The position numbers were made by a program, and so were the translations under genes. Under the pieces are notes generated by a model. That model had not been told where the DNA came from. It made no database searches and was given only the letters and a program-made list of their open reading frames with translations. This document shows, piece after piece, positions 9,637-17,736 of a DNA stretch of 64,000 nt (the first letter of the stretch is position 1; every line of letters begins with the position of its first letter). This DNA is from JBDIAG01 sp963835085. Its GTDB lineage: Bacteria > Actinomycetota > Actinomycetes > Actinomycetales > CAWJMD01. The DNA lies in the NCBI GenBank assembly GCA_963835085.1, contig CAWIED010000001.1, positions 2,294,001 through 2,358,000 on the forward strand. The letters run 5' to 3'.

Positions 9637-10068
9637 ATGGATCGCCTGTTCACAGCGATCGACCACGTGGGTGTGGCCGTTCCCGATTTAGCTGCCGCGG
9701 TGGCGTATTACCGCGACACCTTGGGCATGTCGCTTCTCCATGAGGAGACGAACGAAGAACAGGGTGTCCGCGAGGCAATGATGGGTGTGGGTGACTCCGG
9801 CTCGTGCGTGCAACTGCTCGCGCCGCTGACCCCCGCGTCCACCATCGCCACCTTCCTCGACCGCAACGGTCCCGGCATCCAACAGGTTGCCTACCGGGTC
9901 GAGGATCTTGACGCCGTCAGCGCCACCTTGCGCGAACGCGGTCAGCGCCTCCTCTACGACGAGCCTAAGCGCGGAACCGCCGGCAGCCGTGTCAATTTCA
10001 TCCACCCGAAAGACGCGGGCGGGGTCTTGGTCGAACTGGTAGAACCCAGCACGGCCGTCACTCACTGA
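9637..10068 (+). CDS. mce: Methylmalonyl-CoA epimerase
   Basis: A 143-residue vicinal-oxygen-chelate protein that racemises (2R)/(2S)-methylmalonyl-CoA. The N-terminal metal-ligand motif is AIDHVGVAVPDLAAAVAYYRDTLG, and the C-terminal Glu ligand is in GGVLVELVEP. The mid-protein motif reads GPGIQQVAYRVEDLDAVSATLRERG, with QQ where some homologues have HH. Divergent from the thiolase; lies directly upstream of ccr and fits the same pathway, feeding methylmalonyl-CoA to the mutase served by MeaB. Confidence 0.94.
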   Translation: MDRLFTAIDHVGVAVPDLAAAVAYYRDTLGMSLLHEETNEEQGVREAMMGVGDSGSCVQLLAPLTPASTIATFLDRNGPGIQQVAYRVEDLDAVSATLRERGQRLLYDEPKRGTAGSRVNFIHPKDAGGVLVELVEPSTAVTH

Positions 10069-10263
10069 CACACAGATTTGGACGGAACCTTGCGGCACCC
10101 ACGGCGCGGGCACCAGGCCCGTTGGCAGTACTGACCCGGAGTGTCATACCTCACCTATTTTGCCGATTGGGAAACCAACCAGTAGGATAGATAAATCAAT
10201 CGGCTGCACAAGCTCCTGCCCACGACGGGGCAGCAGGATCGCAGCCACACCGGAGGAGTCGCG

Positions 10264-11595
10264 ATGCAGGAGATCACAGACGCCATCCTGTCAGGCGAGA
10301 TGGCCGCGCTGGCGGGCGTTCCTGTGCCGGATCACTACAAGGCAGTGACCGTGCACAAGGACGAGACCGAGATGTTCAACGGTCTGAAGAGTTCAGAGAA
10401 AGACCCTCGCCGGTCGCTGCACGTCGAAGACGTACCGACACCCGAACTCGGGCCGGGCGAGGCACTCGTTGCGGTGATGGCCTCGGCGATCAACTACAAC
10501 ACGGTCTGGACCTCGATCTTCGAGCCCATTCCCACCTTCGCCTTCCTCGAGCGCTACGGAAAGACGTCTCCGCTGGCCTCTCGGCACGACCTGCCGTACC
10601 ACATCGTGGGTTCTGACCTGTCGGGCGTGGTGCTGCGCACCGGAGCCGGCGTGCACGCCTGGAAGCCGGGCGACAAGGTTGTGGCGCACTGCCTTTCGGT
10701 GGAGCTCGAGCACCCGGACGGCCACGATGACACCATGCTCGACCCCGAACAGCGCATCTGGGGCTTCGAGACGAACTTCGGCGGCCTCGCCCACATTGCT
10801 CTGGTGAAGGCAAACCAGTTGATGCCCAAGCCTTCTCACCTCACGTGGGAAGAGGCGGCCGTGCCGGGCCTGGTGAACTCCACCGCCTATCGCCAGCTCA
10901 TCTCCAAGAACGGCGCCGCCCTCAAGCTGGGCGACAGCGTGCTGATCTGGGGCGCTTCCGGTGGCCTCGGCTCCTATGCGACGCAGATGGCGCTCGCCTC
11001 CGGCGCCACCCCGGTGTGCGTGGTCTCCAGCGAGGAGAAGGCCGAGATCTGTCGCACCATGGGTGCGGAGCTGATCATCGACCGCAAGGCTGAGGACTAC
11101 CGGTTCTGGAAGGACCCGCAAACACAGGACCCGCGCGAATGGCGCCGGTTCGGCCAGCGCATCCGCTCGTTGACGGGCGGCCGGGACGTTGACATCGTCT
11201 TCGAGCACCCTGGCCGAGAGACCTTCGGCGCCAGCGTGTTCGCCGCACGCAAGGGCGGGACGATCGTCACTTGCGCTTCCACGTCGGGCTATATGCACGA
11301 GTTCGACAACCGCTACCTCTGGATGAACCTCAAGCGCATCGTCGGCTCGCACTTCGCGAACTATCGCGAGGCCTGGGCGGCCAACGACCTGGTGGCCCGC
11401 GGCATCATCCACCCCACCCTCTCGCGCAGCTACACCCTCGACAACGTGGGTCAGGCCGCCTACGACGTGCACCGCAACCTGCACCAGGGCAAGGTGGGCG
11501 TGCTGGCGCTGGCGCCCGAGGAAGGCCTCGGCGTCACGAACCTCGAACTGCGCCAGAAGTACGAGAAGGAGATCAACCGCTTCCGCGACATCTGA
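10264..11595 (+). CDS. ccrA: Crotonyl-CoA carboxylase/reductase
   Basis: A 443-residue medium-chain reductase that reductively carboxylates crotonyl-CoA to ethylmalonyl-CoA with NADPH. The N-terminus MQEITDAILSGEMAALAGVPVPDHYKAV and the block SAINYNTVWTSIFEPIPTFAFLERYGK are typical of Ccr, distinguishing it from generic quinone reductases; the nucleotide fold is LIWGASGGLGSYATQMALASG near residue 223 and FEHPGRETFGASVF near 318. It is the signature enzyme of the ethylmalonyl-CoA pathway and also supplies ethylmalonyl-CoA for polyketides. GGAGTCGCG precedes the ATG. Ends at a strong hairpin. Confidence 0.95.
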   Translation: MQEITDAILSGEMAALAGVPVPDHYKAVTVHKDETEMFNGLKSSEKDPRRSLHVEDVPTPELGPGEALVAVMASAINYNTVWTSIFEPIPTFAFLERYGKTSPLASRHDLPYHIVGSDLSGVVLRTGAGVHAWKPGDKVVAHCLSVELEHPDGHDDTMLDPEQRIWGFETNFGGLAHIALVKANQLMPKPSHLTWEEAAVPGLVNSTAYRQLISKNGAALKLGDSVLIWGASGGLGSYATQMALASGATPVCVVSSEEKAEICRTMGAELIIDRKAEDYRFWKDPQTQDPREWRRFGQRIRSLTGGRDVDIVFEHPGRETFGASVFAARKGGTIVTCASTSGYMHEFDNRYLWMNLKRIVGSHFANYREAWAANDLVARGIIHPTLSRSYTLDNVGQAAYDVHRNLHQGKVGVLALAPEEGLGVTNLELRQKYEKEINRFRDI

Positions 11596-11692
11596 TCCGA
11601 GGCGTCCGCCTGATCGGTGCATCACCGATCTCGACCCGGTTCTGGCCGCTATCACCCCTCGCGGTCATGGTCGGCAGCCCCGCCGACATCAG

Positions 11693-11729
11693 CGAAGCCC
11701 CGCCCGCCTACCCGGCCGGCGGGGCTTCG
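11693..11729 (+). terminator. Terminator hairpin after ccrA
   Basis: CGAAGCCCCGCC (11693-11704) pairs perfectly with GGCGGGGCTTCG (11718-11729) around a 13-base loop. It lies about 100 bp past the ccrA stop and before the next operon. Confidence 0.75.
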
Positions 11730-11883
11730 TGTTGCCGCCGGGCGTCATCGAACTGCGCCCGCTGATCCATTGAGTCGTGGCCTGGACTGTGACAGATGTC
11801 AGGTGCATTCCCGTGCGGAACCCCCGGAAGGTTCATGAAGGCTCGCACTGCCGCACTTTCTTCGAGATTGCGACAGTTGAGTC

Positions 11884-12126
11884 GTGAGAAAAGACAGGGA
11901 CCATGAAGAGCCGGGCGGCTTCCTTCGCGATCTGATGAATTGGGGACCTGCGCCGACTCCGCAACGAGAACTGGTTGTGACGGTGGTAGCGGTGGTCGTG
12001 TTCGCCGTCGTCCTCAAGATGAGCGTGACTCCCGTCTCAGGTGTAGCTCTCGGCGTGTTTGCGCTCTATCTCATTCTTCGCTGGATGCTGGGGATCCGAC
12101 GCTGGAGCCGAAAGGAGAACCTGTGA
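11884..12126 (+). CDS. Small two-helix membrane protein opening an ABC/two-component operon
   Basis: An 80-residue protein: a charged, soluble N-terminus (about 27 residues, MRKDRDHEEPGGFLRDLMNW), then two adjacent membrane helices (ELVVTVVAVVVFAVVLKM and VSGVALGVFALYLILRWML) and a basic tail. Start is GTG with no clear ribosome site, possibly leaderless. The stop overlaps the ABC ATPase start by 4 bp (GTGA), so it is translationally coupled to the transporter. I do not recognise a named family. It could be a transporter or kinase accessory subunit; a bacteriocin-like role is less likely because it has no leader or Gly-Gly cleavage motif. Confidence 0.65.
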   Translation: MRKDRDHEEPGGFLRDLMNWGPAPTPQRELVVTVVAVVVFAVVLKMSVTPVSGVALGVFALYLILRWMLGIRRWSRKENL

Positions 12127-13058
12127 CGTCGGTCATTGAATGCACAGACGTAACGCGGCGATATGGATCCGGCCGTTCGCAGTCAACCGCAGTCGACGGC
12201 GTGAGCCTCACGGTGAAATCAGGTGAGCTTTTCGGCCTGCTCGGCACAAATGGCGCAGGCAAGACGTCTCTGCTGGAAGTGATCGAGGGCCTCAGTACGC
12301 CATACTCGGGGTTCGTTGAGGTAATGGGCCACAATCCGGTGCGGGAGCGCACATCCCTTCGTCCTCGGATCGGGATCATGCTCCAGTCGGGCGGATTGCC
12401 GCGGGAGTTGACCGTGGCCGAAACCCTCGCCATGTGGCACGGCACGTGCACGAAGCCCGCCCCCATCGAGGACGTTCTGCAGCAGGTCGACCTTACTCAT
12501 CGTAGAGAAGTCCGCGTCGGCGCACTGTCGGGTGGCGAACAACGGCGACTCGACCTCGCCTGCGCCCTGCTCGGTCAGCCTGAGCTCGTGTTCTTGGATG
12601 AGCCCACTACCGGTCTTGACCCCGAGAGTCGGCGCAATACGTGGGATCTTCTCGGAAAGCTCCGCTCGCGCGGGGTCACGATGATCCTGACTACGCACTA
12701 CTTGGATGAAGCAGAACACCTCTGTGACCGTATCGCCTTGATGCACAAGGGGCGTATCCGCACTTCGGGAACCGTGCGTGAGATAGTCGACTCCTACCCC
12801 GAGGTCATCTCGTTTGAATATCGAGCCGACATGGGCGATCTGCCGAACCGGCTTCGCACAAGGTCGCAGATAAACGTCGGCGCCGCAGTCTGCACGATAC
12901 GTACGCGGTGCCTGCAGGAAGACCTCTACGTTCTCCTTGGCTGGGCAGCTGACAACAGGCTCGAACTTCGATCGCTGGACATCAGACGAGCCTCTCTCGA
13001 ATCAGCCTATTTCGCACTCATCGACGAAAGTAAGTGGAAGGCCGGCACCCGCACGTGA
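12123..13058 (+). CDS. ABC transporter ATP-binding protein (multidrug/peptide export type)
   Basis: A 311-residue CcmA/DrrA-like ATPase. Walker A LLGTNGAGKTSLLEVIEG lies near residue 38, signature LSGGEQRRLDLACALLGQPE near 137, Walker B LVFLDEPTTGLDPESRR near 156 and the His switch TTHYLDEAEHLCD near 190. A roughly 80-residue C-terminal domain follows, as in drug exporters. The true start is the GTG at 12123 overlapping the small membrane gene. Partner permease overlaps its stop by GTGA. Confidence 0.92.
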   Translation: MTSVIECTDVTRRYGSGRSQSTAVDGVSLTVKSGELFGLLGTNGAGKTSLLEVIEGLSTPYSGFVEVMGHNPVRERTSLRPRIGIMLQSGGLPRELTVAETLAMWHGTCTKPAPIEDVLQQVDLTHRREVRVGALSGGEQRRLDLACALLGQPELVFLDEPTTGLDPESRRNTWDLLGKLRSRGVTMILTTHYLDEAEHLCDRIALMHKGRIRTSGTVREIVDSYPEVISFEYRADMGDLPNRLRTRSQINVGAAVCTIRTRCLQEDLYVLLGWAADNRLELRSLDIRRASLESAYFALIDESKWKAGTRT

Positions 13059-13864
13059 AGCGACCATTGAGGCGGGGAAGACCACGCCGAATACGCAGCA
13101 TAGCAACCGCCGAATTCCGGCAGTTCGCGAGAAACAAGACTCTCGTCGTCATGGCGCTGGCCCTCCCGATCGCTATCCCTGTCGGCATGCTCGGCCTGGG
13201 CCGACAGGGTGGGCGCCTCCTCGCGGTGAGCGTTGCCTCGACGCTTGAGATCTTCCTGATGTACAGCCTGGTGCTCGTGGTGTTCTACACGCTCGTGTCG
13301 ATGGCTACGACCCGCCGTGACGAAGGCGTGCTGAAGCGGCTGCGAACTGGGGAGGCGTCTGATCGGGAGATCGTGTTCGCCATGTGCGTCCCAGCGCTCG
13401 CGCTCGTCGCGACGCTGTCGTTGCTTGTGGTCACGCTGGTTCTCCTGCTCGGCGGCCCGCCTCCGGTATTCCTACCGCCCATTCTCGTGGCCTTCGTGGG
13501 CGGCACGGTAGTTTTCGTGGCTCTTGCGTTTGCTACGAGCGCCTGCACGAAGAATGCCGAGGCAACACAGATCACCTCGCTGCCGGTCGTGACGCTCGCC
13601 GCTGTCGGGATGACCAATATTCGGGGCATCCTCCCGGAGGGTCCGATCTCCACCGTCGTGTCGGTGACGCCGATGGCTGCCGTGGCTGACCTCATCCACT
13701 GGGGCTGGGCGGGCGCTCCCGCTAGCCTCGGCGTGAATGCCGCAACGACGGACGCGGTGGAGATCATTGGCCATTCGATTCAACCGACAGTGATTCTCCT
13801 TGCCTGGTCCCTTGTCACAGTCCTCCTGGCGCGCACGTACTTCCGCTGGGACGCGCGAACGTAG
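13055..13864 (+). CDS. ABC-2 type permease
   Basis: A 269-residue integral membrane protein. After a basic N-terminus (RPLRRGRPRRIRSIATAEF) come about six helices, e.g. LVVMALALPIAIPVGMLGL, ALALVATLSLLVVTLVLLLG and ILVAFVGGTVVFVALAFATS, with the cytoplasmic loop TRRDEGVLKRLRTGEAS typical of ABC-2 permeases. The GTG at 13055 overlaps the ATPase stop. Together they form an exporter for an unknown hydrophobic compound, possibly a membrane-active antibiotic, because a LiaS/LnrJ-like kinase follows. Confidence 0.88.
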   Translation: MKRPLRRGRPRRIRSIATAEFRQFARNKTLVVMALALPIAIPVGMLGLGRQGGRLLAVSVASTLEIFLMYSLVLVVFYTLVSMATTRRDEGVLKRLRTGEASDREIVFAMCVPALALVATLSLLVVTLVLLLGGPPPVFLPPILVAFVGGTVVFVALAFATSACTKNAEATQITSLPVVTLAAVGMTNIRGILPEGPISTVVSVTPMAAVADLIHWGWAGAPASLGVNAATTDAVEIIGHSIQPTVILLAWSLVTVLLARTYFRWDART

Positions 13865-13938
13865 TCGGTACTTCCGAAGGAGGGCTCCGTCGCGCCTTCT
13901 CGAGATTCCTTCCCAGGAAGCCAGGGCGCACAAACCAA

Positions 13939-13981
13939 GGTGCCGCCGGCAACCACTGCGCTCATTTCCCGGCGCGCCCTA
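13939..13981. repeat. Palindromic hairpin element in the permease-kinase gap
   Basis: GCCGCCGGCAACCACTGCGC followed by CTCATTTCCCGGCGCGCCC forms an imperfect hairpin. The core ACCACTGCGCT-ATTT is shared with 16227-16272 and, in extended form, with 16983-17141. It lies between the permease stop and the kinase start and might attenuate kinase expression. Confidence 0.5.
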
Positions 13982-14002
13982 ACCTGACTGGATGATGTCA
14001 CG

Positions 14003-15142
14003 ATGAACCTCGCTCGCTACTGGTCCGAGTCGACTCCGCTCGCCCGGGTGCGCCTCTACACGGTGGCAACACTGGCAGTCGGGGTGATCCTGCTGACCAT
14101 TCGCATTGCGCAGGGTCTCGTACACGGCCTTGCTGCGGGCGAGACCATCGTGCTGCTCGCCGTGGTCCTCAGCGTCGGAGCGTTGGGCACAGCGGCCATC
14201 TGGCTCTCAACTCACGACCGCAACGTGCCCACCGCGGGCACCATCGTCTGGCTCCTGCTAGGCCTCGTGGGGGTGTACTTCGCTTCACGCCACACAGACT
14301 CAGGCACGCCGGTCTTCTCCACCACCTTCGAGCTTCTGGCTCTACTCACCCTGATCGTCCTGGTTCTCGGGGCGACGAAGCCCCTCGTCTGGTCTGTAGG
14401 GTTCTCGCTCGCGGCCGGGGCGATCGTATGGCAGACGGCAGATGCAGCACCCAGTCCGCTCTCTTTCCTCGGCGTCGTCTTTGCGGGCTACCTGGTCGGC
14501 GCGACGAGCGCATGGCTTTACCGCGTCGTCCAGGAACTCGACCTGTCGCGCCATGAACTCGCATCGCTGCGCGTCTGCGAGGAACGCCGACGCTTCTCCC
14601 ACGATGTCCACGACGTAGTCGGACGCTCCCTCTCGACGATCGCTGTCAAGACCCAGCTCGCGGCCGCACTGGTGAAGCGTGGCGATGTCCGGGCCGAGAC
14701 CGAGCTGCTCGAGGTAGCACGGGTGGCAGCTGACGCAATGACCGAGACGCGGCTCCTGGCGCTGGGCTACCGCGAAGTGGACCTCATGCACGAACTCTCA
14801 GGAGCCCGCTCGCTTCTGGAACATGCAGGTGCCATGGTCACCTCGCCACCCTCGATCGACGAGGTGCCGCACTATCTGAGAGAGCCCATGGCATGGGTTG
14901 TGCGCGAAAGCGTGACGAACCTGCTGCGACATGCGGACGCCCGCCACGTCACGATCTCCATCACGCCGCAAAGCCTCACCGTGTGGAACGACGGGGCCGG
15001 CGGCGAAGTACTCACCGGTTCCGGCGGAAGCGGCCTCAGCTCATTGTCAGCTCGGCTCTCGAGCATCGGCGGCACGATCACTGCCGAACGCCACCAGGAC
15101 GAGTTCATCGTCGAGGCCACGTTCGACCGAGACGTCGCATGA
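14003..15142 (+). CDS. Sensor histidine kinase, NarL/DesK type
   Basis: A 379-residue membrane kinase. The N-terminal half has about six hydrophobic helices and no large extracytoplasmic loop, so it probably senses at or in the membrane. The phospho-acceptor is in EERRRFSHDVHDVVGRSLS near residue 205 (HisKA_3), and the HATPase region has VVRESVTNLLRHADA, then a degenerate G-box GSGGSGLSSLSARL. The response regulator overlaps its stop by ATGA. Position suggests it controls the transporter just upstream. Confidence 0.9.
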   Translation: MNLARYWSESTPLARVRLYTVATLAVGVILLTIRIAQGLVHGLAAGETIVLLAVVLSVGALGTAAIWLSTHDRNVPTAGTIVWLLLGLVGVYFASRHTDSGTPVFSTTFELLALLTLIVLVLGATKPLVWSVGFSLAAGAIVWQTADAAPSPLSFLGVVFAGYLVGATSAWLYRVVQELDLSRHELASLRVCEERRRFSHDVHDVVGRSLSTIAVKTQLAAALVKRGDVRAETELLEVARVAADAMTETRLLALGYREVDLMHELSGARSLLEHAGAMVTSPPSIDEVPHYLREPMAWVVRESVTNLLRHADARHVTISITPQSLTVWNDGAGGEVLTGSGGSGLSSLSARLSSIGGTITAERHQDEFIVEATFDRDVA

Positions 15143-15741
15143 TCAAGGTCATCGTCGCCGATGACGAGAACCTGATCCGAACCGCCATGGCCACCATGAT
15201 CGGGCTCGAAGACGACATCGACGTCATCGGAGAAGCACGCTCGGGCGAGGAGGCGCTATCCCTTGCCCGCGCGTTGAAGCCCGATGTCGTCGTGATGGAC
15301 TTACAACTTCCCGGCATTGATGGCATCGAGGCCGCGGCCCAACTCACTAAGGACTCTCCGGTTGCAGTCGTCATCGTCACGTCGCACGGGCGACCCGGAT
15401 ACCTCAAACGAGCACTCGCACAGGGTGTGTTGGGATTCCTCCCCAAAACCGCTTCCGCTGCCGCGCTCCACCGCGCAATCCGCACCGCTTATGCCGGCAA
15501 GCGTTACGTAGATCAAAGCCTCGCCGCCGAGGCCATCATCGCAGGTGATTCTCCGCTCACCCCGCGCGAATCAGACGTATTGCGACTGGCGGTCGAAGGT
15601 GCTTCTGTCGAGGAGATCGCCAAGCACGCATCGCTCGCGCCAGGCACCGCCAGGAACTACCTTTCAGCCGCCACCAGCAAACTAGGAGCCACAAACCGCT
15701 ATCAGGCGGTCACCATCGCCAGAGAGCGCGGTTGGATCTAG
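15139..15741 (+). CDS. Response regulator, NarL/LuxR type
   Basis: A 200-residue regulator: receiver domain with acidic pocket ADDENL, phospho-acceptor Asp in DVVVMDLQLPGIDG near residue 54, Thr/Ser switch VIVTSHGRPGYL and Lys in FLPKTAS; then a LuxR helix-turn-helix, LTPRESDVLRLAVEGASVEEIAKHASLAPGTARNYL in short form, near 138-180. The pair with the upstream kinase is translationally coupled. Likely target is the same operon, giving drug-inducible export. Confidence 0.92.
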   Translation: MIKVIVADDENLIRTAMATMIGLEDDIDVIGEARSGEEALSLARALKPDVVVMDLQLPGIDGIEAAAQLTKDSPVAVVIVTSHGRPGYLKRALAQGVLGFLPKTASAAALHRAIRTAYAGKRYVDQSLAAEAIIAGDSPLTPRESDVLRLAVEGASVEEIAKHASLAPGTARNYLSAATSKLGATNRYQAVTIARERGWI

Positions 15742-15827
15742 GGAATCGCGCCTAGTCTCGGGCCCTGGCACGAATCCACTCACCGCGGCCTGGCTCCGCA
15801 TCGCGGATGCTCCTATCCTCCTGACCC

Positions 15828-16148
15828 ATGACATGCCACGAGCGGCTGTTCCATCTCGTCGACCGCGACGACTGGGATCCGCAGGCCACCGAGCACTTCG
15901 GCTCCACCAGAGGCCTCACCTTGGCTGACGTGGGTTTCATCCACCTCAGCACCGCCAGCCAACTGGCGGGCGTCATCGACCGGTTCTACGACGACGTGCG
16001 AACTCGCCTGCTGGTGCTGGAGATTGACCCCGCGCTGCTGCCGTCGGGCGCGCTCAGGTACGACGACGTGGCCGGCGAGCGCTTTCCCCATCTCTACGCC
16101 CCGCTGCCCACCCGTGCGGTGCTGGCGGCGCAACCTCTCGTGCGGTGA
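15828..16148 (+). CDS. DUF952 family protein
   Basis: A 106-residue protein matching DUF952: LFHLVDRDDWD at the start, then GFIHLSTASQLAGVIDRFY and the C-terminal GERFPHLYAPLPTRAVLAA. Members are small glutathione S-transferase-like or enzyme-like proteins of unknown activity. It stands alone between the two-component genes and a repeat-rich stretch. Confidence 0.88.
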   Translation: MTCHERLFHLVDRDDWDPQATEHFGSTRGLTLADVGFIHLSTASQLAGVIDRFYDDVRTRLLVLEIDPALLPSGALRYDDVAGERFPHLYAPLPTRAVLAAQPLVR

Positions 16149-16226
16149 CTCAGCCGCACGATCTCGAAATGCGGTCGTTGTCAGCGGTGTCCGGGTGGGT
16201 GGCGCCTGACGCCAACCGACGCCCAA

Positions 16227-16320
16227 GGGCCTGCCGACAAATAACCACTGCGCTTATTTTTCCCACACGCCCTAACCGCAATGCCGTTCGGTTATGGTTC
16301 GGGTGGCTGTCAACCTGGCT
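16227..16320. repeat. Hairpin repeat, inverted relative to 16930-17030
   Basis: Begins with a 46-bp imperfect hairpin, GGGCCTGCCGACAAATAA paired with TTATTTTTCCCACACGCCC (16227-16272), then TAACCGCAATGCCGTTCGG. The sequence CAATGCCGTTCGGTTA here is the exact reverse complement of a 16-mer near 16960, so the two blocks are inverted copies about 650 bp apart. Confidence 0.6.
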
Positions 16321-16540
16321 TTCGAGGGGGCATCTGGCGAGGAAAGGCGCAACCCCTTGAATCACAGACATCACGCTGCCCGAACCACCACCCATCTAGG
16401 CCGTTGCGCCGTGTGAGTGAGTCGTTCAGGACTTCCGAGTCGATCTTCCACATAAGGCGCCTGACCCGATGCCCACCGCGGCGGATACACCGCGGACGGC
16501 ACCACCGAATGACCCCGGATCCGGCACTCAATCGGGTGCC

Positions 16541-16622
16541 AACCGCGGCAACTTCACCGCGGACGGCACCACCCAGCGACCAACCGCGGCAACGTCACCG
16601 CGAACGGCACCACCCAGCGACT
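16541..16622. repeat. Two 41-bp tandem units
   Basis: Copies starting at 16541 and 16582 share AACCGCGGCAAC and ACGGCACCACCCAGCGAC with only a few differences. A degenerate relative with CACCGCGGACGGCACCACC lies at about 16480-16520. Confidence 0.7.
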
Positions 16623-16681
16623 CCGAACCGTGAGGGGTCGAGTCCGGTCTCTGGAGGGCTATGAACCGGGGCCGGTTTGCG

Positions 16682-16724
16682 GCGCTATGGCGATGCCCCG
16701 CCGGTCGGGGCATCGTCATAGCGC
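16682..16724. repeat. Strong 43-bp hairpin
   Basis: GCGCTATGGCGATGCCCCG pairs with CGGGGCATCGTCATAGCGC with one mismatch around a 5-base loop, so the stem has 18 paired bases. No gene ends nearby, so a simple terminator role is doubtful. Confidence 0.75.
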
Positions 16725-16929
16725 AGGAAACCCCCTGGCCCGCGACTACCGAAACCTCCCTTTGCGGAAGACCCGGGCAGGCTGCGGCATCCCTCGCCCG
16801 GCTGCGCCTGCCGCCCGACTCCGTCCGCCTGTCCCAGGGCTCGTCCCGCCTGCCGCCCGGCTCTGCTCGTGCATGGCTGACCTACCGGGCCCCGTCGGCG
16901 AGCTGGCCCGCCTGCCGCTGGGCTAGCCG

Positions 16930-17141
16930 AACAGACCTTGACACCCACACCAGACGACTAACCGAACGGCATTGGCCCTTAAGGGCCCGCCGACAAATAA
17001 CTGCTGCGTGTCGCTTCCTGATCGGGCGCCTGACGGCGTTGTCGCCCAGGCCCACGTAGCTCCGCTACACGGGCGGACCTCCGCCGTATCAGCCATCCCG
17101 CCCAGAAACCGACACTGCAGCGCTGATTTCCCGACGGGTCC
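16930..17141. repeat. Repeat element with imperfect terminal inverted repeats at the end of the PLDc_N gene
   Basis: GGGCCCGCCGACAAATAACT at 16983 and the complement of the end (17110-17141) match at most positions over about 31 bases, bounding about 160 bp. The outer end runs into the TAG stop of the minus-strand PLDc_N gene, so it may act as its terminator. The 5' flank is the inverted partner of 16227-16320. Confidence 0.6.
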
Positions 17142-17521
17142 TAGCCGGGGACGTTCGGCGAACCGGGTTCGGCGTCGTCCTCGGGAAGGTGCTCGGTGCG
17201 GTTCTGCTCGCTCTCGCGACGACGTAGGTCTTGTTCCCACGACTGAAGGCGACGGCGATGCTGGCTCTCGGCCTCAAGGTTCATGAGGAATTCGGGGTCG
17301 TCGTCCGGGCCCTTGGGCGCCGAGCCCCGGCCGGCCCCGAAGCCGTCGGGACGACCGGCCACCAGCCACGCGAGAGCACCCACGATAGGAAAGACGACGA
17401 TGAGCACGATCCACGCCCAGCGGGGCAGATTGCGCACCCGCGAATCCTCGGCCTGAGCGCAATCGATGAGGCAGTACACAAATAGCGCGATCGCGATGAT
17501 CGCCGGTAACCACCGGACCAT
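17141..17521 (-). CDS. PLDc N-terminal-like membrane protein
   Basis: A 126-residue protein with two helices, WLPAIIAIALFVYCLIDCAQ and WAWIVLIVVFPIVGALAWLVAG, separated by RNLPRWA. This is the PLDc_N (phospholipase D-nuclease N-terminal) pattern common as a stand-alone actinobacterial membrane protein. The soluble C-terminal half is charged and coiled-coil-like (LEAESQHRRRLQSWEQDLRR). No catalytic domain follows, so function is unknown. Confidence 0.85.
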   Translation of the reverse strand: MVRWLPAIIAIALFVYCLIDCAQAEDSRVRNLPRWAWIVLIVVFPIVGALAWLVAGRPDGFGAGRGSAPKGPDDDPEFLMNLEAESQHRRRLQSWEQDLRRRESEQNRTEHLPEDDAEPGSPNVPG

Positions 17522-17736
17522 GGAACAAACCCCCTGCCAACACCCGACGCCCGGTCGGGCATCGCTGTTCGGAACCGCACGTCGAGCGATCCACTTACCT
17601 TGTTAACGGTACGCCCCACCTACCGGTGCCTGCCTGCCGGCGGAACCCACGGCAGGCAGCTGAGCGGCGGCCGATGGAGCAGGAGGGCCGAGTGTCGATA
17701 CCGGTGCTCGGAGGCGGCGGCGATAGCGTCGTCCGC

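Larger units (their letters stand above)
16321..16929. other. Non-coding stretch between inverted repeat copies
   Basis: About 600 bases with no credible gene. It contains 41-bp tandem units at 16541 and 16582 (with a degenerate earlier copy near 16480), an unusually strong hairpin at 16682-16724, and Pro/Arg-biased low-complexity DNA at 16790-16920. Frames open here have biased composition and no motif I recognise. It may be a decayed mobile element. Confidence 0.5.

Noticed and set aside
10160..10200. TetR-type operator before ccrA
   Set aside because: Only a 4-bp inverted TTGG/CCAA is present; too weak to call.
11884..12126. Bacteriocin precursor
   Set aside because: It has two membrane helices and no leader, Gly-Gly site or Cys/Ser/Thr-rich core, so a transporter accessory role fits better.
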